Assembly: GCF_033115175.1 (NCBI RefSeq)
Contig: NC_084845.1
Span: forward strand, 2,668,501 to 2,732,500
Source: Lepus europaeus
Lineage: Eukaryota; Chordata; Mammalia; Lagomorpha; Leporidae
Direction of reading: 5' to 3'
Length of the DNA: 64,000 nt
The stretch's first letter is position 1; every line of letters begins with the position of its first letter. Positions 54,229-64,000 of the stretch are shown in pieces. Position numbers and translations under genes: made by a program. Below the pieces are notes generated by a model, which was not told the DNA's origin, did not search any database, and saw only the letters and a program-made list of their open reading frames with translations.

Positions 54229-54829
54229 GGTTAAAATGCAGCGGGGAACGCCTGACACATCGTTGCTTCGTCACAGGTCTTTGCGGGGTGACACGGGAGG
54301 AGCGGGGTCGTTTTGTGGTCCTGTCGGGGGAGTGTCATCGGAAGTCTCTCCAAGAATCCCGTAAAAGGAAATGGCTCCTTCCTTCCTTTCCATGCCGCCT
54401 CCCCGCTCCGATGGCTGCTGGCGTGGCTTCTTGCCCGCTCCGTCTGCTCACAAGCCCGCGAGCGTGTCCCGTGAGGTGAGCGCTGGCCCCCATGAGCTGC
54501 CGATTCTCAGAGCCTCTGCTTTGTCCGCCCCATTCCAGGGGAGGGGGCACGCGCTGAGCCTCCTCCCATTCCCGTGGTCCCTCCTGCTGTAGTGCCCTAT
54601 TTACCTCCTTCCCGAGATAATGGCACAGGGAAGTCAGGAGATCAAGTTTCCCAGAGGGAAAGGGAGAAATTCTGTGCCAAAGAATTGAAATAGAGCTTCT
54701 AGGACCCAGAGATGCTGTCTCCTCTCATGGTGCGCACCCCCCCCCCCCAAGAGGAGCAGGTGGATCGATGGTCCTAACGCGACCATCCCACCTCTGCAGT
54801 CCCACAAGTGGGTGGCTCGGTAGGTTAAT

Positions 54830-56050
54830 GCCATGTGGTTTGTTTGTTGCTGAGTTTGCGCTCCTTACATACTGATATGGATCCTCTATCTGAGGCATGG
54901 TTTTCAAATGTTTTCTCCCCTTCCATCAGTCGTCCTCTTTGCTTTGCTAATTGTTCCCTTTGCCGTAGAGAAGCTGCTTGACTTGCTAGAATCCCATTAG
55001 GCTTTGAAGTCTAGGCCAATGTCTTCTGGTATTTCCCCCGTGTTTTCCTCTGATAGTTTCAGTCCTCAAGTTCTTATTTGTGATCCATTTTGTTAGTTTT
55101 TTACCGGGTGTAAGGGATCTTGTTTCAAACATCAGCATGAGTAAATTCAATTTTCCCAGCACCATTTGTTGAAGAGACCATCCTTTCTTCAGGGAATGTT
55201 TTTAGTGTGTTTGTCAAAGATGAGTTGGTTGCAGGGTGGATGTATTTCTGGGGGTTCTATAATGTTCCATTGGTCTATATGGTTTTTTTTTTTTTTTAAG
55301 ATTGATTTATTTATTTGAAAGTCAGAGTTAGAGAGAGAAGGAGAGGCAGAGAGAGAGAGAGAGAGAGAGGTTCTCCATCCTCTGGTTCATTTCCCAATTG
55401 GCCACAACAGCCGGAGCTGAGCTGATCCAAAGCCAGGAGCTTCTTCCGGGTCTCCCCACATGTGCAGGGGCCCAAGGACTTGGGCCATCTCCTACTGCTT
55501 TCCCAGGCCATAGCAGAGAACTGGATCAGAAGTGGAGCAGCCGGGACCCAAACTGACACCCATATGGGATTGTAGCATTGCAGGCAGCAGCTTTACCCAC
55601 TACACCACAGTGCCGGACCCCTATATTTTTGTTTGTTTGGTTTTGGTTTTGTTTGTCTTTGCAGGTGCCAAGCTGTTTTGGTTGTAACAGCCCTGTAGTG
55701 TATCTTGAAATCTGGTATTGTAATTCCTCCACTTTTTTTTTTTTTTTTTTTTGCAGCTGTTTAAAATTACTTTGGCTACTTGGAGTCTTTTTTGTGACCA
55801 TAAGATTTTTAGGATTGCTTTTTCTAGATCTGTGAAAAATGTCCTTGGAATTTTGATGAGGACCCATAAATTGTTTTGGGCAGTGCAGTCGTTTTGATAA
55901 TAATTCTTCCAATCCATGAACATGGAAGATTTCCCCATTTTTATGTGTTGTCTTCTATTTCTTTGAGTAATGTTTTACAGTTTTTATTGTAGGGATCTTG
56001 CACACCTTTGGCTACTTTCATCGAGATATTTAAGCAAATGGGATTGTTCT
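54830..56050 (-). mobile_element. LINE-1 ORF2 C-terminal relic
   Basis: Minus-strand reading gives FFTDLEKAILKILWSQKR and KSSMFMDWKN, recognisable ORF2 pieces. Plus-strand CCAGCACCATTTGTTGAAGA and TGTTCCATTGGTCTATATGG are the standard antisense text. A CSINE is inserted at 55282-55618. It lies past NLRP11. Confidence 0.8.
55282..55618 (-). mobile_element. CSINE inside LINE-1
   Basis: TTTATTTATTTGAAAGTCAG start, ACCACAGTGCCGGACCCC end; splits the LINE-1 relic. Confidence 0.95.
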
Positions 56051-56066
56051 TAAAAGTTCCTTCTCA

Positions 56067-56309
56067 CCGGCGCCACGGCTCACTAGGCTAATCCTCCACC
56101 TGCAGCACCGGCACACCGGGTTCTAGTCCCGGTTGCCCCTCTCCTGGCCAGCTCTCTGCTATGGCCCGGGAAGGCAGTGGAGGATGGCCCAAGTGCTTGG
56201 GCCCTGCACCCCATGGGAGACCAGGAGAAGCACCTGGCTCCTGGCTTCGGATCAGCTCGGTGTGCCAGCCGCGGCAGCCATTGGAGGGCGAACCAACGGT
56301 AAAGGAAGA

Positions 56310-56357
<48 letters not shown>

Positions 56358-56393
56358 CACTCTATCTGTCAAAAAAAAAATAAATTAAAAAAA
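56067..56393 (+). mobile_element. CSINE, young
   Basis: CCGGCGCCACGGCTCAC start with a long (CT)n; duplication AGTTCCTTCTCA. Confidence 0.95.
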
Positions 56394-56724
56394 AAGAGTT
56401 CCTTCTCAGAACATTGTGTAGAAGACCGCTGTGATCCGGTGTTGATTTTGCGTCCTGCAGCTTTGCTGCCCTCCCTGAGCAGCGCTGAGTCTCTCGGTGG
56501 AGTCTTCTGGCTCCACTAAAGAATGGCAGCAGTAGGATTAGAGAGGACCTCTTCATTACCCCAGAAGCCCTTCCTCCGGTCAGAGGGGAACATCACCCCA
56601 AATCAGCAGTCCCTCTCCCCCACCTCGCACCACTGCAGAGGTGCCTCTCAAGCCTGAAGCCAGGGGTGGGTTGTGGACTGACCAGGCCTCACAGGGTGAG
56701 CATTGCATCTCCTGCTCCGCGGAG

Positions 56725-56930
56725 CGCCGGGGACCCCGTGTGGCCCAGCATACTCCCTCTCACTCCCTCTCTGCCAGCCAGGGACCCCGTGTGGCCCGGT
56801 ACACTCCCTCTCGCTACCTCTCTGCCAGCCGGGGACCCCGTGTGGCCCGGCACACTCCTTCTCTGCCAGCCGGGGACCCCGTGTGGCTTGGCACACTCCC
56901 TCTCGCTACCTCTCTGCCAGCCCACGTCCT
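56725..56930. repeat. 51/41-bp minisatellite, 4 copies
   Basis: GGACCCCGTGTGG recurs at 56731, 56782, 56833 and 56874, with CTCCCTCTC(GCTACCTCT)CTGCCAGCC between. The third unit lacks 10 bases. It is downstream of NLRP11. Confidence 0.9.
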
Positions 56931-57266
56931 CCGGGGTCCGGCTTTTCATCTTTCCAACCACTTGCACCCAAAAGAAAGCCCAAGACCCCATGAGAGAGCC
57001 CCGGGGGTGTCTGAAGGCTTCCACCCAGATTCCCTCCCTAGACGCTTCCGTGAACAGCAGCTTCAAGTTTGATGACTGCATGTTTTTTGCTTACGGTGAT
57101 TTCTCTGAGAACCCAGCAGTCCCTTGCTCAGCCCTAGCTCATGATGTCCTAGGGTTGTCTTAGTCTTTGTGCCAGGTCTGTGATCCAGCTCAGATCCACC
57201 CCACCTGTGATAGGAGGCAGGCTCTGTTCTGTGTTCTCTTTGCATTGCTTATTTAACACAGAGGTT

Positions 57267-57572
57267 ACTTCTTTTTATTTGACAGAGTTATAGACAGTAA
57301 GAAAGAGAGAGAAAGGTCTTCCTTCCGTTGGTTCACTCCCAAAATGGCCACTATGGCCGGTGCTGCGCCAATCCGAAGCCAGGAGCCAGGTGCTTCCTCC
57401 TGGTCTCCCATGCGGGTGCGGGACCCAAGCACTTGGGCCATCCTCCACTGCCTTCCTGGGCCATAGCAGAGAGCTGGACTGGAAGAGGGGCAACTGGGAC
57501 AGAATCTGGTGCCCATACGGGATGCTGGCACCACAGGCAGAGGATTAACCAAGTGAGCCACAGTGCCGGCCC
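57267..57572 (-). mobile_element. CSINE
   Basis: TTATTTGACAGAGTTATAG start, CACAGTGCCGGCCCC end. Confidence 0.94.
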
Positions 57573-58203
57573 CGACACGGGTTCTTTTTCAGATTCGATG
57601 GCTCTGGTGCCTTTGTATGAATAGGAATTAACCTATAACAAAAGTATGATTTTCCCAAAGGCATAGCTCAAAATCTGATCAATAGCAAACAGTCATTCAC
57701 TGTGTTGCAAAGAAAGACTTCAGAGTCAAGTCGTGCACTCCGTGGGAAGGCAGTCGTGCAGAGACGTGTGTAAGGGGGCGCTTGGGTCTAAGCAGGAGGT
57801 GTTGGTGCAAGGGAGGAAGGCTGAGGACTGTGGGCATGGTTGGCAGGGCATCCGGGTACTGCAGTTGCACCTCAGAATCTGGGGGAGGAGATGAATGGAA
57901 ATGCGACCTGGTGTGCGTTGCACCTGCCGAGGCCAGCGTCCCATGATGGGCTGGGGAGAGCAACACCTTTTCCATCACATGTGAAGGATTCTGATAACAT
58001 TTGTGGAATCTGCGTGCTGTGGAACTCTTCCTTAAAGGGCGTTTTTCCATGAACTTCCTGAAGTCCCCTTATGTGCCCTTCGTCCACTTTCCCAGGAGCT
58101 GGAAACCTGCAACTCGCCGTCCCCTCCGTCTCCTGGCTGTTTCTGGCTGTTTCTGACCCTGCGGTTTTCCTAGAATGCAGCCTGTGTTGCCTGCGGCTGC
58201 TGA

Positions 58204-58539
58204 TGTTTGTGTTGTTGTTGATTTTTTGTTTTTGACAGAGTGGACAGTGAGAGAGACAAAGAGAAAGGTCTTCCTTTTGCCGTTGGTTCACCCTCCAATG
58301 GCCGCTGCGGCTGGCACATCGTGCTGATCCAAAGCCAGGAGCCAGGTGCTTCTCCTGGTCTCCCATGGGGTGCAGGGCCCAAGCACTTGGGCCATCCTCC
58401 ACTGCACTCCTGGGCCATAGCAGAGAGCTGGACTGGAAGAGGGGCAACCGGGACAGAATCCGGCGCCCCGACCGGGACTAGAACCCAGAGTGCCGGCGCC
58501 ACAAGGCGGAGGATTAGCCTGTTGAGCCGCGGCGCCGGC
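58204..58539 (-). mobile_element. CSINE, young
   Basis: TTTTGACAGAGTGGACAG to CGCGGCGCCGGC; exact 14-base duplication CCTGCGGCTGCTGA. Confidence 0.95.
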
Positions 58540-58553
58540 CCTGCGGCTGCTGA

Positions 58554-60221
58554 CATTACAACAGCAGAGCTGAGTTGTCTCTGCTAGCACCGTAGCTCAC
58601 AAGGTCTGAGGTGTTCCCCACCAGGCCATTTGCAGGGAAATACCAGGAATAATACGGCAAACCGCAGGGAGGCAATGCGGCAGAGAAAAGGGTGCGGCGT
58701 GCTACGGTTAGGGAGCTGCCTTCGAGGACGTGGAGGACGTGGGGCTCGTCGCTCTGGAACTGCGTCCGTGTTAACGTCTGGGTTAGAAGTTCTCCCAGTA
58801 AAAAGGGAAGAGAAAATTCGCTGACTTTGCGTGTAGGCTGCTCCGAGCATTTCCCCAGCTGGAACTCGGGGGAGGACCCGCCTGCTGTCCGCAGGTAAGA
58901 CCCTGCCTGAACGTCCTCACCACCTGGCCCCTGCCTGACGTGTCTCCTGGTTTCCACTGAGCAGGGGCCACGTCCTCCGAGCCCACTCCCCGCAGGTGTG
59001 GGCCCTGCCCCTCGCCTGGGACCCTATCGCCTTGGTTTCATCTGAGAACAGCTCTCAGCTGGGGGTCCCGGGCCTGGGTGCTGGAAACCAGCTGCCCTGC
59101 TGCCAGGTGGGCCTGGGTGGAGCCCGGGAGCCCTCCCTGCGCCCCCTCCCGCCTGAGCCGCTGAGCACGGAGAGGACCGTCCACTCTTCAGGGACGTGGC
59201 TTCTCGGTGGGCCGGGCGGAGGGGCGCTGCTGGCTCCTTGCCCCAGAGCGGCCCTGTTCCACGTCGGGGGGAGTGAGCTCTGTGGAGCGGAACCACGGCG
59301 GTGCCCACAGAGACAGCTCTGCAGGCGTGGAGCCCCCGTGTCCCAGCTGCTGCCTTCCCTGGGGCGGGAACTGACAATGAACTGCAAATGCTTGGTCCCT
59401 ACCTTCAGGGACTTGGGTTCTAGTCCAGAGAGTCTCTGATTATTAGTGTCTGTGTATTTGAGGTCACTGAAGGGCCCATGTTCCTGGGGACCCTTGGAGC
59501 AGAGCAGCCTGGCCCATTGCCGCCTCAAACCCCTCAGCTCTGCGCTGACCTCGAAGTCGGGAGGACACAGCTGACCCGCAGGTTCCGAGGAGTCTGAAGC
59601 CAAACCCCGATACGGCTCCCCCTCCAGTGCATCTCAAACCCCTTGACGTCTGGACCCTGTCCATTTGTGTGTCCTACACGTGGAATGGCCAGCAAACAGA
59701 GCTCACTGGCTCGCTGCACACTGAAGAGTAAAGGCATTCAGGAAAGTACCGTTTTCAAATCCCTGTCACTTGTCCCAGTCCTTGGCCCACCCCAGGCAGC
59801 AACCATGGCCGAACAATTTGGAAGAATGAGCAGATGTGAGACCAGGGTGTCCCATCGTTTTTTATTTTTAAGCATTTGATCCCTAATAACTATGCATGTT
59901 TAACTGGTACAGTCTGCAGCTCGAAAGCACTGAGTGTCCTCCCTCAAGGGGTCCATGGTTGAAGTGTACACATACCCACAGCCTCTGTACCATTATCTCG
60001 GGGAGATGGCTCACGGTCTCTCAGAACAGCATCAAGCACCACGGGCAGCCGGGGTTGCTGGTTTTGAATACCAAGGTCCTGGAGCCCCAGCTGAGAGCCA
60101 CACAGCAGGTGCACCCACCGTTGGCAAAGTTCTAATGTAAGGACCCCGTCCTCCCTGCCCCTCCCCCTGGAGAAGGCGGGGTCACTGCCCGTGTAATGAG
60201 CTTTGTAAAAGGCTGGGAGGT
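58554..60221. other. GC-rich unassigned stretch downstream of NLRP11
   Basis: CpG- and C-rich with overlapping open frames on both strands (for example 58556-58957 and 59055-59603, minus; 58996-59439, plus). No domain, splice pattern or repeat family was recognised, so none is called a gene. Confidence 0.4.
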
Positions 60222-60546
60222 AGCTGGTGCTGCGGCTCAATAGGCTAATCCTCCACCTGCGGCGCCAGCACACCGGGTTCTAGTCCCGGTCGGGGTGCCG
60301 GATCCTGTCCTGGTTGCTCCTCTTCCAGTCCAGCTTTCTGCTGTGGCCCAGGAGTGCAGTGGAGGATGGCCCAAGTGCTTGGGCCCTGCACCTGCATGGG
60401 AGACCAGCAGAAACACCTGGCTCCTGGCTTTAGATCAGTGCAGTGCACCGGCCACAGTGGCCATTGTGGGGTGAACCAATGATAAAGGGAGAGTTTTCTC
60501 TCTCTCTCTCTCTCTCTCGCTGTCCAATCTGCCTGTCCAAAAAAAA
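60222..60546 (+). mobile_element. CSINE
   Basis: AGCTGGTGCTGCGGCTC start, poly-A tail; duplication AAAAGGCTGGGAGGT, one mismatch. Confidence 0.95.
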
Positions 60547-61199
60547 AAAAGGCTGTGAGGTCCCTGGATGTCTGTCCCTCTCCTGTATCTGTGTCTGGGA
60601 ACACTAAGCAGGCAGAGTCGCCTTGTGGTTGATGAGGAAGGCAGTGTTTGCCTCCTGTGAGCCAGCCGTTAGCTGAACAGCGGTCAACTCCCATGGGAAG
60701 CAATCTTGGTGGACCTGGGCTACTGATGGAGTCCTAGGTAGGAATTCAGAGAATGTTTTTGTGGGGAGGTGGAAAGAAATGAAGTGCCATGCCGTGGAAT
60801 CTGGGTTGCTGCGACTGCCAGGGCGTGTGTGGCATCCCGTTGTCCTTCCCGCTCCCTCCTTGGTGTTGGGGAGTGTTGCACCCAGGAAGGAACGGGTGTC
60901 AGCCAAGGGCGAGCCTGCCATAGCTCACACGCAGCTGTGTGCTCTGTGTCCTGGCTGCTCCCTGTGCACGGCTCACCATCACCACCACCACCAGGCAGCT
61001 CTGGGAATCAGCAAAGAGTGAGTGGTGTCGGGGGGTTGCAGAGCATCAGTTTTCCCACAGGGGAGGTCACCTGTTGTCACACTGGATCCTGGATGGGGAA
61101 ATCTGCGAAAGGGAGGCGTTTCTGTGCCAGCCGTGGGCTTGGAACCTCCCTCTGCATGGAACCCAATGCTGGCTTCCTGCATATGGGCATTGGAATTCT

Positions 61200-63810
61200 T
61201 CCTTTTAAGATTCAGTTGTTTAAAAATGTTTTTGGTTAATGTGGGTACATGTACATATTTATGTGGTATAGTGCAATGTTTCAATGCGTATGCACACACA
61301 CAAAACTGACAAGGCGCAGACCATTCCATTTTCTTAGTATGGACCCTACCAGGTCCTGTCTTCCATGTCCTTGTGCAGCATATAACACCTTATTGCCTTA
61401 TTATGAACCTATAGCCACCCCACTGTGCTGTGGAGTGCTGACTTTGGCACCCAATATCCAACACCCCTGTGTATCCCCACACTTCCCAGTCTCAAACGAT
61501 CTCTATTCTGATTTCAGATAGACTTTGAATTTTTAATTTGCCTATAAGAGAGAGAACATGTGGTATTTTTCTTTCATGCCATGATCTCCAGGTCCTTCCA
61601 CTTTGCTGCAGCTTCAGGATCTATTTGTTTTATGGTGAATTGTGTTCTGTTTTGGACATATACCACGTTTTCTCCGTCCATTCAGGAATGTGTAGGTTGA
61701 CTCCACGTCTGAGCTGTTGTGAGTAGTGCTGTGGTGAATGTAGGAGTAAGGTGATCTCGTTTCATCGGCATATATTCCAGGAAGTGGGATGGCAGGATGG
61801 TGGAGAGTCGTCGTCAGTCTTTGAGGACCCTCAATACTATTTTCTATCACAGGCGTATCTGTTTGCGTTCCCACGAGCTGAGCAGAGGGCTTGCCTCTTC
61901 TCTACAACATCAGCAGTGTTTGTTAAGCTTTGTCTTTCTGGGAAGAGCCACTGGGACTGGAGTGAGATGATGGGGCATTGGGGCTTGATTGGCACTTCCC
62001 AGGTGGCTGCTAATGCTGAGCATTTGTGTGTGTGTGTATTTTGGTGATGTTGCTTCTTCTTTTGGGAAATATCTATTCAGATCCTTTACTCATTTCTGAG
62101 CTATGTTGTTTAGTGTGTTGAGATTTTTTAGTTTATTATATATTCTAATTGTTGAGTTTTTTTCTTAAGGGGAAGGGGTGTTAAATCTCATCAAGTGCCT
62201 TTTCTGCGTCTATTGAAAGGATCCTTTGGTTTTTGTTCCTCATTATGTTGTTGTGATTTATGACATTTGTCGATTCACAAGTGTCAAACCATCCTTGCAT
62301 TCCTGGCAAATCCACTTGATCATGGTGTAGCATCTTTTTGATGTAGCATTGAATTTGATTTGCTAATATTTTGTTGAGAATTTCTGCATCTATGTTCATT
62401 AAGAGTAATGATCTATAGTTTTGTTTTTCTACTCTTTATGCTTAATTTTGGTATCAAAGCAATGCTGGCCCCAGGAAGAGAGTTTGGAAGAATTCCATTC
62501 TTTTTAATATGTATTTTGGAATAGTTTGAGAAGTACCAGAGTTAGTTTCTCTTTCAATGTTCTGTTGAATTCAGTTGTAAAGCCCCTAAGTCCTGCACTT
62601 TTCTTTGATGGGAGACTTTTTAAAAAATCATTTATTTGTTTGAAATACAGAGTAAGTGAATGGATGAGGGTGGGGCAGGTCTTGATCTGCTGATTTGCTC
62701 CTCAGAGGGTTGCAAGAGCTGGGGACAGGCCAGATGGAAGTCAGTAGTCTGGAACTCCACCAGGTCTCTGTGGCAGACTTCTAGTTAGGCTTCAGTCTTC
62801 TTACCTGTTTTTAATCTGTGTAGAGCTTCCATAGATTCTTTTTTTATATTGTATACACTCAAGAATTTGTCTAATTATTCAATGTTTTCCAATTTTCTGG
62901 CAAATGCTTGTTCATGGTACTTTCTCATTATCTTTTATTTTCTGTGGTATAATTTGTAGTGTCTTCTCCATCTCTCATTTCATTTACTTGAGTTTTTTTG
63001 TCTTTTTTTCTTTCATGGAAAGGCTAAAGGTTTATATATTTTGTTTCTGTTTTCAAAACAAAGAGCTTTTCATTTTGTTGATCTTTTGCAATGTTTTTGT
63101 TTAGTTAAAATTTTATTTATGTGTGTTGTAACATTTGTTGTTTCTTCTGGGAATTTGGAGTTTGGTTTGTTCTTGCTTTTACAAGTGTTAAGATGCATGG
63201 TTAGACTTTATTTGAAATCTTTCCATTGTTTTAATGTACTCCCTTATTGACATAAATTTCCCTGTTAATACTTCCTTGCTGTATCACACAGAATTTGATA
63301 GGTTTTAATTTCACTTTCATTGATGTGAAGAAATTTTTGATTTCCATTTTAATTTCTTCAATTATTCATTGGTCATTCAGGAGCATGTTGTTCATTCTCT
63401 ATTTATTTGAAGATTTTCTCTTATTGTTGTTGGTTTCTAGTTTTATTCTGTTGTGGCCTGAGAAAATACATAGCATGATTTCAACTTTGAAAAATTTAGT
63501 GAGACTTCATTGGTGCCCCAAAATGTGGTCTATCCTAGAAAACATCCCATGTTTGGTTGAGTAGAAAGTGCATTGTGCACCTGTTGGATGAAGTGTTCTG
63601 TAAAAGTCCACTAGGTCCCTTTGCTCTACAGGATGGTACAACTCTGATGTGTTTTGTTGATTCTCTGTTTGAGTGATGTGTGTATTGATGGTGGGGGTGT
63701 GGAAGTCCCTCACTATTATTGCATTGGAATCTCTCTGTATGTCTAATAATATTTATGTTATATATTTGGGTAGTCTCGTGTTGGTTGCATATTTGTGATT
63801 GTTATATACT
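61200..63810 (-). mobile_element. Large LINE-1 relic: ORF2 endonuclease, RT and 3' UTR
   Basis: In minus orientation the high-coordinate end encodes DFYRTLHP and SRIDHILGH (endonuclease). Further on come [11 protein letters not shown] and DAEKALDEI (reverse transcriptase), then 3' UTR text down to 61200. Stops and shifts break it, so it is inactive. A CSINE fragment interrupts it near 62624. Confidence 0.85.
62624..62782 (-). mobile_element. CSINE fragment inside LINE-1
   Basis: CATTTATTTGTTTGAAATAC start and TGCTGATTTGCTCCTCAG; broken off at CACCAGGTCTCTG. Confidence 0.8.
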
Positions 63811-63814
63811 GAAC

Positions 63815-64000
63815 TTTTTTCAGATGGAAAACAGAGACATTTAACTCAACTCCTGAAGATCAGAGGAGGTGAGACTCAATGAGCATTAGTCACTATGAGC
63901 TACCTTTAACTTTTCTTCTCCCAGATAACACCTAACCATAGGTGCAAATATTGAGTCACACAGATGCACAGAAAAGCCCTTTAAAACACCACAAACTTTC
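63815..64000. repeat. Unclassified dispersed repeat, copy B (runs off window)
   Basis: TTTCAGATGGAAAAC, then CAAATATTGAGTCACACAGA and CACCACAAAC follow the order of copy A at 52080. It begins where the LINE-1 relic ends. Confidence 0.55.

Noticed and set aside
61614-63713. Possible functional LINE-1 ORF2
   Set aside because: Recognisable endonuclease and reverse-transcriptase pieces are in short, broken frames with a SINE fragment inside.

Overview
The window is mammalian nuclear DNA, almost certainly from a lagomorph and most likely rabbit. It is packed with about 46 copies of the tRNA-related SINE known as the rabbit C repeat (CSINE). These have tRNA-like A and B boxes, a CT-rich segment, a tail in (AAATAAAT)n or poly-A, and often clear target-site duplications. 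There are also old LINE-1 pieces, DNA-transposon relics and an LTR. No bacterial-type features are present. The coding exons are split by phase-consistent GT-AG introns.

Two NLRP genes lie head to head. On the minus strand (15512 down to 2406) is an NLRP4 orthologue: a PYD exon, a long NACHT exon and five leucine-rich-repeat (LRR) exons. Its last small exon is not found and probably lies beyond the left edge. On the plus strand (33061 to 54072) is a complete NLRP11 orthologue of nine coding exons, predicted at 1044 residues, with stop codon and AATAAA signal. Human NLRP11 and NLRP4 are also adjacent and divergent, so the pair is in conserved order. This matters because NLRP11 is often described as primate-restricted.

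The roughly 17.5 kb between the two start codons holds the probable 5' untranslated exons. It also holds a GC-rich patch with three inverted CCAAT boxes, a TAATTG site and two E-boxes (18543-18652), two LINE-1 relics, many CSINEs, and an LTR in minus orientation (25254-26093). The LTR's U3 region carries an eleven-unit 55-bp array, nearly every unit with a CCAAT box. The LTR points toward NLRP4, so it is a candidate alternative promoter.

The introns contain several minisatellites (44 bp, 30 bp, 42/45 bp and a compound CA-rich array). From 54.2 kb to the right edge no gene was found: two LINE-1 ORF2 relics read on the minus strand (54.8-56.05 kb and 61.2-63.8 kb), with CSINEs, a 51-bp minisatellite and a GC-rich unexplained stretch (58.55-60.2 kb). 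NLRP4 and NLRP11 encode cytosolic nucleotide-binding receptors. In other mammals NLRP4 is mainly expressed in germ cells and early embryo, and NLRP11 has been linked to innate sensing.

Comparisons with human proteins are from memory of those families; no alignment was run.
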